Positions 10,036-21,600 of a stretch of 64,000 bases of DNA are shown here, piece after piece. Origin of the DNA: Porites lobata (Eukaryota; Cnidaria; Anthozoa; Scleractinia; Poritidae); the NCBI GenBank assembly GCA_942486035.1, contig CALNXK010000014.1, forward strand, positions 4,972,501-5,036,500, written 5' to 3'. The notes beneath the pieces were generated by a model. That model searched no databases. It was not told the DNA's origin and saw only the letters and a list, made by a program, of their open reading frames with translations. Each line of letters opens with the position of its first letter. Positions within the stretch are counted from its first letter, which is position 1. The translations under genes were made by a program, and so were the position numbers.

Positions 10036-13000
10036 ACAAATTCCATTGACTCATACGTCAAACCACAACGATTTGGCAGCCTTTGAAAAATACGAATAGT
10101 TTTTGTGACCCTTTCTTTCTTATAAGACGATAAATTTGTGAAAGCTGTTCAGTAACGATTTTGTAGCCAGAAACGTATTGTTAAAAATAGGCCCTATTGA
10201 CAATTACTACCGTTCAAAATTATAGGAATAAAATAATGCAAATTTTTACAATGCGCTATAACTTAGAATTTCGCAAATTGACTTTCTACTGCCTAACTGA
10301 GAAAATCGATACAAATCTCTGGGCAAACGATTTAATAAGCCCGCAAGACGTCTAGTTCAACCCTAATTTTGCGAAAAATCGCGACATTCCAGGGGTTAAA
10401 AAAAGTGTGACACGGCCCGTCACGCCAGTGTTACCGATACATACGCTTTAAACAATTTACTTAAAGGCAGATTAAAAGCCTATTCGAAATTTAATCTTTC
10501 AGTAAAACTATTATTCTCATTGATTGCAGCATTTTCTTCAGATACAACATATAGCGTCCCTGTGATAGCGTCACACATTTTCATGTTAAGTTTCAGACTG
10601 GCGATTTCCGCTAAAAAATGGTATATAAACAGAACAAAATCTAAAAACTAAAACTGATTACTGAATGAATTTTTGCATTGAGAGATATTTACGAATTAAA
10701 TCATCGCCAGTCAATGCCATTTGGTTTATAAAAACTAATTTCCTTGAAGCAGTTAAATATTTTCGACTAAGTATGGGTGCAATTGTTCTTTTCAAAGTTT
10801 TTCGACCCTTGCGTGCTCTCTAAACTGAAAAAAAGCTACGTGGATGCCGAAGAGGAGCCTATATACTCGTATGACAACGTGTATGAATCATGAAGCTACG
10901 GCATGACTGTCTATATGACCCATTAAAACAAACTAAGAAGACACTTTGGTGCTTTGTCAGGCTTACCATTAACTCAGTTTCGGGTTGCTTTCGACGTTTC
11001 AGTGGAAAATTCCTGAAACAAACGGAACGTCTGAAAAGGCACTCATCTATTTTCCTGGTTGGAAAATGTCTTCAAACCTTTTTTGATGATTAGTTTTAGG
11101 CTTTCGCGGCCGTTTTTCATTAAACGAAACTAACTTAGGCAAATGGTAAACGCGATTACCGAACGGAATCAAAATTTTCTGCTCACCATTTGCCCAAACC
11201 GCGAAGCGACCGGTTTACCAATGTAAATGGTAGAAAAGTCTTGTGTCCAAAAGCCTGCGATACAGCTTCCTCTCATCGCTATCTGCCGCTAGGGACATTT
11301 CGTCAAAGAGCGGTGAGAGGCAGCTGTATCGCAGACTATGCATCATAGATCTGAAGTACCTTGAGGGGCCTTGTTAAGTGCACAGTAGATCGTAGCAATG
11401 GCAGATCGTTGCAATATCCCTGATATCTCTAATTACTTCTTAAGAGACACCAACAGAGAACTCGCTATTCCTTTACTCCAGACAAATGTTAAGAAAATTA
11501 GTTTTTCTGGAGCAGTTCTTTGGATTAGCCTTCCTATATATTGACCAGCAGCAGGCGAAGTCTCTTGGGGTTTTGAGGGCTGGCGGCAGACAATTAGCAG
11601 ACTAAGGCTCTCAGTTGTATTCTGTTTTGTGACAAAGACAAAGGTAAGGTTTTAGAGGCCTTCTTTGGCGTCTAAGTTTCATAGACTAAGGCTACGGAGG
11701 ATGAGGAAAGTCCTCAAGACTGTCCTTCCCATTTAGGTGTTCCCATTCGTTCGTTACAAGATTCTTCTCAGGTTTGGCTTAGTATTATACTCTATTTGTT
11801 TCCCTATTTTTACTGTTATTTTTTTTCGGCGAAAAAGACGATGCTCTCTTTCCAAACGCTGTTGAAAGGATATTTCAGTCTTTTAACCTGTTATCTGCAG
11901 TTCAGTATTTCAGCCAAAGTTTCCATGACACTAAAACGTCAATCAGTGCAAAGTCTTTCAGACCACAAACCGTTTTTTTTGCGTAAGCCAAGAACGCGGA
12001 ATAGTCGAACGGATGATCTGGAGCAAAACAAAATGGTCGTTCCCTCTTGTCTGGAGCAAATGGGGGGCAGGGTGGGAGGAGTGAGTGAGACTGGGAGAGA
12101 AGCGAAAACTACGTCTAAAAAATAAGATAGAAACTGACAAAGAAAAAATAAAAGAAAGAAAACAAGAAAGAAAAAAATGACAGTTTCGCAGTCTAAAAGC
12201 AGTTGAGAATTTAGTACTACCAAATCCATTCCTGCTGATCACTAACAAAGCGCCAAAAGTGCTCGACGCTCAAGTTGAATATATACCATAAAAATTTGGA
12301 AATGAAGGACGTAGTTAACCTGAAACAGGCCTTCAGATAGTTGGGAAAACACAAAGAAAAGTGAGCTAGAAAAAATGGCGAAGGAGCGGGGTTAGGGAGA
12401 GACGGACGAAAGGTCCTCCTACTCTCTCCCTCTTACTCTCTTAAACCTTTGTTTTCCTCCGTTCCCCATTTCGTGCCACTGTCCAGTATCCACCATCCAC
12501 TATCCACTGTCCACTACGCCTGGAATAGGCTAGTTCATAGTGGGCCAGAGCGTTTTTTCCAATGCCGATGCAAGGATCTATAGATGTCCATTTAGGAGCA
12601 TTTGACATTTTTAAAAGCTCATACTCACGCTGCAACTATTCCTGCTTTAGCATTAGTAAAACGCCACTTTTTTTTCTATTTTCCATTTTGCTGTAGAGAA
12701 AAGTTTTTGGCGATTTGGTTTTGATGATGGTGTTTCATCGTCGATCGAAACGAGTTAAATGTTTTCTGAAACGTTCGTTACAATGTAACTTTATAAGCGT
12801 GATAATAATAAATCGAAACGTACATGTATACTGATACATAATTACTTAAAAGAGAAAACTCGCAAGAAAAAAAAAGTGTTCTAATTAGTTAATATTGGTT
12901 GTCCCCGTCTTAAATTTAATGTATCTGTGCCTTTTGAGGGATGCTTAAATTAATAAAACACACCACTGTACTTGTTTAAAGTCTGTTTTCGTTGGGCTCG

Positions 13001-13399
13001 GTCGTCGACGTCTTGCCGACGTCGATCAAAAAAACCGACTTTTGGGCAACTGCATCCAAACAAACTGACTCTTCTAAATAAGATAAGTGTATTGAAAGAT
13101 GTAATATGGATTGAGTGCTGGAATTTGGCACGTGATCAGCGTTGAATAGAATGTTGAAAGTGTATCTGTAGTTAACACCGCTGGCGTGACGGGCCGTGTC
13201 ACACTATTTTAACCCTATAATTTTGAACGGTAGAAATTGTCAATAGGGCCTATTTTAACAATATCTTTTTGGCCACAAATTTAGTACAGCTTTCACAAAT
13301 TTATCGTCTTATAAGAAAGAAAGGGTCACAAAAACTATTCGTGTTTTTCAAAGGCTTCCAAATCGTTGTGGTTTGATGTACGAGTCAATGAAATTTGTG
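10036..13399. repeat. 3.4 kb foldback element inside the kinase 1 intron
   Basis: The left arm 10036-10436 begins ACAAATTCCATTGACTC and ends near GTGACACGGCCCGTCACGCC. The right arm 13168-13399 is its inverse, beginning GGCGTGACGGGCCGTGTCAC and ending GAGTCAATGAAATTTGTG. About 170 bp (10226-10396) present in the left arm are missing from the right arm. The arms match well over roughly 230 bp. Between them lie about 2.7 kb without a recognisable transposase. It could be a non-autonomous DNA transposon with long terminal inverted repeats or an inverted duplication of a dispersed repeat. Confidence 0.7.
11256..11333. repeat. Perfect-stem hairpin
   Basis: TGCGATACAGCTTCCTCTCA and the inverse TGAGAGGCAGCTGTATCGCA form two nearly perfect arms of about 25 bp around a loop of about 28 bp. 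It lies in the middle of the larger foldback at 10036-13399. It may be a small MITE or a structured RNA segment of the intron. Confidence 0.55.
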
Positions 13400-13740
13400 T
13401 AAAATTTCGTTTTACCGGAAGTGGATTATGAGCTCCGAACGGGCAAAATGAGTTTTCTCGAATTTTAGCAAAAGAACACGTTATTTGGGAAAACTATCTA
13501 CAGCATGTTTCATTACTCGTTAAGGGTTATCGATGAGCCAAAAATGAGCGGAATTCGAATTTTGAACTTGTGCCACAAAAAAACGATTTTGGTTGATATT
13601 TACAGACAGTCGCTCTTAAAGAGCAATTGGAGGAGGGTTGTGAAAATGTACATTTGTTTTGCTTCTATTATTTTCCCCCTCCTATTTTTTAGTAAAATTA
13701 TCTAATGCAGTGTTGTTATTCTTTATTGTGGAAAGGAAAA

Positions 13741-13792
13741 ATGAGAAATGATAGCGGAGCGCGCGCAGCGGAGCACAATGGGTAACAAAATT
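13741..13792 (+). repeat. Left part of interrupted dispersed repeat
   Basis: The sequence contains AGCGGAGC twice around GCGCGCGC and runs up to the AATT that abuts the inserted element. The repeat resumes at 14595 with AATTTGGTAAACTATCC, as in the uninterrupted copy at 4146-4260. Confidence 0.5.
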
Positions 13793-14594
13793 AGAGACCT
13801 TAAGATACCCCGAAATCGGTGTACGGGTAACGGGTAGCGCCATGTTTTTTTCATTTTGTGGTGACGTTATCGACATTACCCGGTAGAACCAGCCGTGTTT
13901 CCGGGGTAGACACCAGTTTACCCGTAGAAGATTTACGAGTAGCTGCAAGTCCTACATGATGGAGAAACGAGTAAGTTTTTAGGACTTTTTAAGTACAAAT
14001 GTAAATTGTATGACTCCTTGGCAAAGTTATTGCAAGTCTGTTCAAATATTTTTGCCAAATTTGAATTTTAGCTGTAAAGAAAGCGCTTCAAAATGTATTG
14101 ATTTTGGACCTCAAATGAGCAGGTTGAACTCTGAAACAATATCAATTTGTGGCGGTATTTGGGGGGATTTCTGAGAATTGCTCGAACGTTTGAGTTTCGC
14201 AAAAGAAATAGCATTGAAAAATTTAGCATGGGAGTCACTGTTCAAATTGACAATCAAAGGAGTTGTTTGGTGATGTGCCTCGATCAAATGGCGGGGTTTG
14301 CGATAACAAGCTTTCGGTCGAGGGACTTCCCGCCAAGTTTCTTAAAATCTTTCTATGATATTTCAATAAGCTTATGTAGTCCTATGTATGAACGAATTAT
14401 TTGTTGCAGCTTGTTGTTAAGATTTGAGGGAGATTTTGTATGCATTAAGCGACATGCATGTACAAAGTTAATTTTGCGTGCTTGTTCTTCGGGTATCTTA
14501 ATCGAAATAGTCACGCACATGAACATTTTACGTGTACGGGTAGACTACCCGTACCCGTACCCGTACACCGATATCGGGGTATCTTAAGGTCTCT
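13793..14594. mobile_element. 802 bp terminal-inverted-repeat DNA element
   Basis: The left end AGAGACCTTAAGATACCCCG and the right end CGGGGTATCTTAAGGTCTCT are exact inverse complements. The similarity continues inward for about 40 bp through CGGTGTACGGGTA and TACCCGTACACCG. The flanks allow either a TA or an AATT target duplication; the palindromic context makes the two indistinguishable. No transposase is visible: the longest interior frame (14147-14587) runs into the right terminal repeat and is not protein-like. It is a non-autonomous element inserted in the dispersed repeat that resumes at 14595. Confidence 0.85.
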
Positions 14595-14596
14595 AA

Positions 14597-15560
14597 TTTG
14601 GTAAACTATCCATCCGAGAAAAGTTGGTCATGACGTAGCGTACGCCCGCCCGCCCGTACACACACCTCATGTAAGCCGATGTCAAATGTCACAATAGATC
14701 TTGCACAACTTGACTAGCCTTTCAGTTTTGTAAGCCATCCGTATGGGTACGATTAGATTGACAGCTGTCAAAATCAGACATCCGTTGACAATTATCACAT
14801 GACCATCTCGCGGGCTCTGATGAAAGACCAGTCGTTTTGCCCCTACATATAAGCTGATATAAAATGTCACGCTTACCAATTCAACGTAAAAACAAAACTA
14901 CGCCGGGCAGGGCTGTCAGTCGGCTGACAGTCGTTTAAAGTTATATTGGCAAGCCAAATTAACAGCTGTCAAAATAGGGACATGAGCAGACCACTATCAG
15001 AAAACTAATAACGTGGGCTCAGGTTCGCTCAGGTACACGATCTGGCATTTTCCAGTACAAGCCGGACGGATATGTCTTACTCACACTGGTAGTCTGTTAA
15101 CTCGAATATTCGCCATTCTAATGAAAGCTAATTGACAGCTGTCAAACTAGAGTATACGCTGACTATCATCACCTGACTGTATCGCGGGCTCATTTTTCTA
15201 TCCATTGAGGTCACGTAGTTTGTAAAGTTTTCCGCTGATATTTTATTTGATCACGGGCTCAATTCGAAGCTCCATAGCTTAGAAAATCTATCCATCCTAG
15301 AAAATTCGGTAATCACGTGACCGTATACCGACCACCCGACCTTCCGTCCGTCCGCACCACAGGCATACCAATGTTCAATCTCACACTTTTTAGCTAGTAT
15401 GGGAGCCTGCAACCTGATATTGTATACCCATGTTTTGATTAATTGACAGCTGTCAAAATAGTGTTTCTGCTGACCAGTATCGACTGACCGTATCGCGGGC
15501 TCAGGTATCGACCCACTGAGTTCGAATGTTTTTTTAAGTTATCCGCTGACAAGTTGCTAC
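14597..15560 (+). repeat. Degenerate array with TGACAGCTGTCA palindromes
   Basis: Modules recur that contain (T)TGACAGCTGTCAAAAT followed 50-60 bp later by a CGCGGGCTCA box. The palindrome lies at 14759-14770, 14960-14971 (one mismatch), 15133-15144 and 15444-15455. A further copy of the GGTAAACTATCCATCC-type head is at 15264-15350. Spacing is irregular (170-310 bp), so the array is old or internally rearranged. No gene is encoded. Confidence 0.65.
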
Positions 15561-18037
15561 TTTTCAAATGATCGCAGGCTCAAGTTCAATTTTTTTAAAA
15601 TGCATATGAAAGAAGTCGTGTTCATGAGCCGCACTTTTAAAATTTTGATTTCGAACTGACCTTGGACGCGAAAATTCAACCGGCTTTTACATGCAGGGAA
15701 GGCAATCGCCTTTGACTTTTCTCACTGTCACGCGTTGATCACGCTCTACGACCAATTTTTATGTTCTAATTGGTCAAAATTTGACAGGTGAGTTCATGCG
15801 GAAAATTTATGCAGCGTCTCGAAACTTGCTTACTGATAGCTGAAGCTGACAGAGTTTTGTGTCATCTTGGGATGTTTTAAACTGTCTTTTTCTTCTTGAT
15901 GTACAAAATGAAATACAGCTGCTATCAAGATTGTTCTGTAGTTCATGGCTGGTTTGTTTATTGCGCTTTTTGTTGACAAATGTACCGTTTGTCAAAGTCA
16001 TTGGAAATCCGATTTCGGATGACATCGTTTTCAAAAATGAGCTTACTCACTTGCCCTTGCTTGAAGCAGCATCTCGACTGGTAAGCCTGAGCAATTATTG
16101 TCTTTGATGTGTTTTTTTTTTTTTTCGGTTTCCTGAAGTGGAGAGTATGGTTTATGCGGCTTTAGTTTATACACGAGCAATGATCTAACCTACAATAGTA
16201 TCAAGTTTAAAAAGCCTTTAGACGTTTTTTGACCGCAAATTCAAAGAATATATAGATATGATCTTGGCTGTAAACGGAAAGCTCTGAGCGATTTTCTTAC
16301 CTTGAGTTCATCTTGAAAAAGAGCAAACACCGGGTAGCCGGCTTAAAACATAAATAAGCTTATGCTTACCTGACTCATGATTTTCAAAGACACTTTACTC
16401 TCAATACTTGTCTTCGTGAATGAAACTTATTGTCTCTTTACATGTTTCACCGAATTATATTTATTTTATTGATTGTTAGTAGTCCCTCTCGCAATTTTTA
16501 TCGCTGCGCCGGTTGTTTCCAGTCGAACATAAACATCGCATACAGGAATACTCAAAACGCCGCGCGTAAAAAGCTCGCTTTGAAAGATTACACGTAACAA
16601 ATCGTAAACAGTTTTATAAATAAAGGGAAATAAAAACTAAACATAACAAATTCTCTATTAATCTATTAATCGGCACTGCAAATTTGGTGCCTGTCAAAAG
16701 TGAGAACCCGTCCGGCTGGCCGAAAAGGTGGTTTTGGGAATTTTTTTTCCCTAAAAGCCCATAATTATTACCCTGCATATAATATAGGACCAGATTTTTC
16801 TTACTGAAAAGTCCCGGCATTATGGACTTCTCTCCATGAAAACGTTTTATAATGTGGTCAATGCTATAATTTGTTGTGCAAAGGAAGCGCGTGCTTTGAT
16901 CTTCCTAGATATTGAATGAGTGCAATTTATCTTGCAAAATTGTGAAAAACTGCAGAATTATAGGTTTAAATAGGGCAAAAAAGAACAAAATTCTGTCCGA
17001 GGTCCGTATGATAAAAAAAGGGCCTCATAGATGAGAAAAAGTATGTTTAAAAGGCTGGTTTACACGCCACTAGATTCGTCGCCAAGATTTACTTGTAAAG
17101 TAAACTTGGCCTCCTGTTTAGACAGAGGAATGCAACGTGTAAATTGGCTGCCACCAAGATTCGGGGTTATCCAATCATCCATGGTCTCTCAAACGGAGCA
17201 ACAGCTAATGCAAATACAATACACGAATAGGTCTATTTGTTTTCCAGGCCTAATTTACTGTGATCGAACATGATTGCTATTTTTGGGTGTACAAATAAGA
17301 CTATTATCTCGATGTAAATTTGTTTCACTCTTGGACTGTCAAATTATTTTTCTCTAAAATCACTTAGCCTTTGCCTCAAAAGTCACATGAATGTGCCCTG
17401 ATCTGTGGACTACAAGTTTATTGTTTGATTTAAATTGTGAATTTTTTAACGGGAGCTTCGCTTTTAGCCCTGGCTAGATCTATATATTACCTTTTTAGGA
17501 TCCCGGTATTGGAATTTAGCAGCTTTTGCCTCGGAGGCTTCAAGCAAAATAAACTTCACTGCACTTCACTGTTCGTGGTGAAGTATCGGCTGTCTCCTGA
17601 AGAAGCATTTTCAAGACCATCGACTGGCCTACATTAGAGAGAATTAGAGTGAACGCCTATGGCAAAAGGCAAACGTAAGATTTAAGCTGCGAATTTCTCA
17701 AAGGGAACAGATAAAAACAGTCTAAAACAATTTTTTATGGATAAAAGTAACGTAAAAAAGTACCAATTTTTGTGTTAAAGTTGACTTAAAGTAATGAACA
17801 ATAGAAGACAAGTGAATGGAAAACTTTGTCACCTGACCAACTTGGTCACCTGATACGAATTCACGTTTGCCGTTTTCTCGTGTTCCCACCCTCAAGAGAG
17901 ATAGTGAGGAAGTGAAGGTTTCATTTTGTGTTGTAGCGTAACAGGAACAGAGAGCAATATTTATGCCTTTCTTAAAACGCGATCATCCAAGGTGAACTGA
18001 TATTCTTTAATTCCAGTAATTTGTTTTGTTGGCTTAG
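15561..18037. other. Rest of kinase 1 intron, no gene seen
   Basis: An 86-codon frame at 15850-16107 is open and is followed by a GTAAGC donor-like site. It has no acceptor and no recognisable similarity, and I do not call it. A poly-T run lies near 16112-16126. The rest has scattered short frames only. Confidence 0.4.
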
Positions 18038-18262
18038 ATTGATGTTTTCAGTTTTGGAGTTCTGTTCTGTGAAATGTGCACCGGACAACTGCCAGAACCT
18101 GAAAGGCGCGAGGAGCAAGTGAGACTGGTGACTAACAAGAACTTTGGAAAGCTGATACTGTGGTGTATTGAAGATGATCCAGACATGAGACCCAGCATGG
18201 AAGAGATCATTGAGGAGCTGGAGCAGTTAAATAGTGACAATAATTATGAAAGAACGACGTAG
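18038..18262 (+). CDS. Kinase 1, terminal exon (C-lobe of kinase domain)
   Basis: The exon starts directly after TTGTTGGCTTAG and encodes 74 residues, IDVFSFGVLFCEMCTGQLPE onward, then stops with TAG at 18260-18262. It carries the conserved helix F Asp and Gly of the C-lobe (DVFSFGV) and the helix I arginine in MRPSMEEIIEEL. It joins in phase 0 to the exon ending at 9915. The same junction occurs in kinase 2 (TVK|VDVYSFG). I found no other acceptor in between that would supply this segment, so assignment to the kinase 1 gene is well supported although the intron is long. A short acidic C-terminal tail follows the domain. Confidence 0.82.
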   Translation: MDVFSFGVLFCEMCTGQLPEPERREEQVRLVTNKNFGKLILWCIEDDPDMRPSMEEIIEELEQLNSDNNYERTT

Positions 18263-18751
18263 CAGTAAGAAATTCAATGCGGAAAACTCGGTACACGCTA
18301 ACTTTATGATGTTTCCATCACATTACTTTACGGCAACTTTTGACAGATATGGTCAAGGTATAAGCCAGAAATGATTATTACAACGGTTATTACAGTAGGG
18401 ACCTTGCGATCTGAGTCCGGTGACACAAGTGAAACTTCACTGGAAAACTAAGTTCGCGTCCGGCTTTTAAAAATTTTGTGATTATTTCAAGTCGTTTAGT
18501 CTTTTAATAAGATACAATAAAATTAAATTGGTCGCCTTGTCGTTCACGTTCTCAAGAGAACTTTAAATTTGGCCTTTTCACGTAGTAGTTGTGTAGGGAC
18601 CTCAAAGAAATTGACAGAAAAGCTTATGCAGATGCATACAGAGTAGCTGTTTAATCTTTGCCCCGTCGCCGTCGTCGTAGCTTTGTAAGGTTCCCATTAC
18701 TTTGTAAGATCGGAATAGCTTGATCAATGTTATACAAGCCGTATTTTTTTC
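18263..18751. other. Presumed 3' region of kinase 1
   Basis: This AT-rich sequence follows the stop codon. AATAAAATT at about 18517 is a possible polyadenylation signal. No other feature was seen. Confidence 0.35.
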
Positions 18752-19207
18752 CTGTACAGATTGAGTCTGAGAAAACAGACGAATTTGCTATGCCACTACT
18801 AGTTTCCCCGCGAATGACAACTGAGGAACGAGCGCAGAAATACGCACGTCAACCGGAAGTGGACTTTTTGCACTCTTCGGCCGTGATTTTAAACAAACCT
18901 TTGGGCAAATCGTCTCTATAAGAGTAAAGCCACTTAGCCATACAAATATGGTGGCGTATGGTTGACGTGCGTTGCTCAAACACATTGCTGCTTAAGCTCT
19001 CCAATGTCATACTGCTGACGTTTCACTACCCAGATCTGGGTAATAATTCTGATTGGTCGTGCTGCGAGGTCACTTCAACCAATCAGAAGCACTGCTCAGT
19101 GTGGAGTTTCTGCGCTCGTTTCTCAGACGTCATTTCTCGGGGAAACCAATGGCGGCGTCGCAAAACGTCGGCTGTTTTCTCAGGTTTTGTACGGATCTAC
19201 ACTGTAC
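18752..19207. mobile_element. MITE with about 80 bp inverted ends
   Basis: TCTGAGAAAACAGACG at about 18765 and GTTTTCCCGC-like blocks are matched inversely by CCTGAGAAAACAGCCGACG read from the right end at 19168-19184. GAACGAGCGCAGAAAT (18829-18844) is matched by TTTCTGCGCTCGTTTC (19108-19123). An inner imperfect palindrome CCCAGATCTGGG lies near 19030. The outermost match is TGTACAG/CTGTACC. The open frame at 18727-18921 that looks like an exon lies inside this element. Confidence 0.75.
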
Positions 19208-19592
19208 CTGATAGATATATTTATAGTTTAAAATACAATTTACATGTTCATTAAAGTATTTGTTGTTAAGAATACAGTTTACAGAGTAGTTATTGATTGA
19301 GGTATTTGCAGTGTAAAGATAATTGAAGTTAAAGTGCCCATAACGAATTTTTTTTCTTGTCTCATCCGAATTTACAGATCAAGCAATGATGTTCCGCTAA
19401 GAAATTTGTTGATTCTGACGAAACCCGATTTTCTTAATGATTTTTTTAACTCCTTGAAATTTGCCGCCATTTTGTTCCACCATTCGCATTAGTCTCCTCA
19501 CGGTCGGACCGGAGCAGTGACGTAGTCGTGACGTAGGTTTAGGAACTCTTATTCCACACAAATGAAAACTGGTCTATTCGTTGGTCTATTCG

Positions 19593-19720
19593 CCATTTGC
19601 ACATCTCCCGTAATACAGCTTGTTTGACCCCAAAAATTTACATAAGCATTGTCTTCAATTTCTCTTGGGGCGACTGCAATACCCAGAAATTTAAAATAAA
19701 AGTTATGCTTTTTTGGGGTG
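19593..19720. repeat. MITE family with CCCCAAAAATTT / TTTTTTGGGG arms, copy 1
   Basis: CATTTGCACATCTCCCGTAA is followed by CCCCAAAAATTTACATAAGC and, inversely, by GTTATGCTTTTTTGGGGTGG. It shares a TTCTCTTGGGGCGACTGCAA centre with the copies at 49266-49422 and 49430-49574 and is related to 31029-31160. Confidence 0.6.
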
Positions 19721-21204
19721 GAGGGGGGGAGGAAGGGGGGGTGGGGGCTCTTAATAGTCGTTAGGTACTGAAGTTGAGAATTAAATTTGCATATTAGTTA
19801 GGTATTTGTAGTTATGAAAAAAAGTTCCGTATTGTAATAAATATTACTCAAATAAGAATACAATTTACATAGAAATTAAAATTTGTTATAATGATTAAAG
19901 TATACGTAGTAATTACAAAGTAGTTAAGCATTTGTATACATCAAAGAATTGTGTAGTGTTTGTTTAAGATAGTTTTTGGATTTACGTAGAACTGTAGATA
20001 GATCGGTTTTTATTTATGTGTGAAGTGTCTGATAAAGCATTCATAGTTTTAAAAATTACGCTTTTCAAAGAAAATTAGTTTTAAGTTACTCCGGATAATC
20101 ACAAACGACGCGGACAATTGAAGAAATGAGACCCGGAAATACGATACATAGCTGCTGCTCAGTCATACGCGGGAAAATATGAACGAAGGAACGAATGGTA
20201 TCCACTTTTTTCTGATTGGTCGAGTGCTGGGCAGTTTTGAACCTATCACAAGACGAACGTGCTCAAGGAAACAGGTAGGCGTTAACTGAAAAGTGTTCTG
20301 AGTCGTAGCGTCTAAAAAGTTTTTTTTTTGCAATATATTTTCATAAATATAGAGAGCATAGTTTGTTATAAGAAATTACGTAATTTTATATGTTACAGTC
20401 TACATGTGTAATTAACTTTTACGGTATGTAGCAGATATGACACATCAGTGTAAAACATGATTTTGCTGATAGTGTAATAGAATGGATATACCTTTTTAAA
20501 ACTATTTTTATTTATTATCTAACGTCCATTATGCTGTTTTAAAATATTTTGTATAACTGACAACAGTGAAACGGCCCGTAAGCGAGCACATTGAATGCAT
20601 GTCTAGTTGACGATAATCGATCTCAGAGGGCGATCAGCGACCCACCTTCCCAACCCACCAGGCATGACGCAGTGCGATGCCTTCAATACAGTCATGTAAA
20701 TGTACCGCTCTCCACACTTCTTGATAGCGATTGGACAGCGACTATTTTCACCCCTCCATATCGCATTGTATATTCATGTGTATTGTAGGTAGTGAGAATA
20801 TGATACAAGTGATAAGAGGGCAACTGACTCCCAGAGTTGCGGAAATTTGACAGAGATGTTTTCATTAACGTGTTAACCGTTTTTAACATATTTTTTTAGA
20901 TCTTTTTAGGCACTAACTCGTTTGTAAAACAGGTTCCAACTAAAACAATCTCACTCACTTTCGCTATCAAGGTTTTAAAGGCAGATTTTTTTGGTCCACA
21001 CATTAGACTTTTTTTTTTTCAAAAATAACTCAATCGTTAACAAACAGTGGGTCCACGCTGCCCCGGGGAAGTGACTCTCCTATGAATGTGAGGTGGGTGC
21101 TCGTCGGTAAATTAGAATTAGACTTCCAAGAGATGACTTATGTCCAGGATTGATCTTGTTAGCAAAAATTTGCTAACAAGTTCTCTTCGCAATTTTAGAA
21201 GAAA
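19721..21204. other. Gene-poor AT-rich stretch
   Basis: A G-rich run (GGAGGGGGGGAGGAAGGGGG) lies at 19722-19743. The sequence after it is AT-rich with no protein-like frame. Confidence 0.4.
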
Positions 21205-21600
21205 AGATGAAAAGAAAACTGCTATCAAAAAAGTATAGAAGAAAGAGCAAGTTTCGCAAAAATCGCAAAAGTAACGAGAATTTTTCTTGCTATATGAAAA
21301 ATCGCAAAAGTAGAAAAGTTCAGAAGGGCTTCGTGGAGTCCGCAAAAAAAATCCCAAAGGTAACGAGAATTTTTCTTGCTATGAGAAAGTTTGAGTGACA
21401 AATATGGCAAAAATAGCAAGAATAACAAATTTAACAAAATTCTACACTTAGAAAGAGAAAAGGTCAAGAAGGGCTTCGAGAAGTCCGCAAAGTTTTGCAA
21501 AAATCGCAAAAGTAACAAGAATTTTTCTTGCTATGTTAAAAGACTGAGCAACAAATATGGCAAAAATAGCAAAAACAACAAATTTAACAAAATTCTACCC
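21205..21600 (+). repeat. Diverged tandem repeat, about 152 bp period
   Basis: GTAACGAGAATTTTTCTTGC recurs at about 21268, 21359 and, with one change, 21511. Between the last two copies the blocks GCAAAAATAGCAA, AACAAATTTAACAAAATTCT and AGAAGGGCTTCG repeat in the same order. The frames open on both strands here are shadows of a Lys-rich low-complexity repeat. The word GGCAAAAAT is shared with the satellite at 49675-52610, but the unit is different. Confidence 0.65.

Larger units (their letters stand above)
9916..18037 (+). other. Intron of kinase 1 (8122 bp, repeat-filled)
   Basis: The donor GTAAGT at 9916 and the acceptor TTGTTGGCTTAG ending at 18037 join in phase 0 and reconstitute a continuous kinase domain. 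The homologous intron of kinase 2 is only 535 bp, so most of this intron is likely later insertion. It contains the foldback at 10036-13399, the inverted-repeat element at 13793-14594 and the array at 14597-15560. The remainder, notably 15850-18030, has only short frames without splice context. Confidence 0.75.

Noticed and set aside
14147..14587. 146-codon frame
   Set aside because: It runs into the terminal inverted repeat of the 13793-14594 element and has no protein-like features.
15850..16107. 86-codon frame with donor-like GTAAGC
   Set aside because: No acceptor, start or recognisable family; located in repeat-rich intron.
18727..18921. Apparent extra exon after kinase 1
   Set aside because: It lies inside the inverted-repeat element at 18752-19207.
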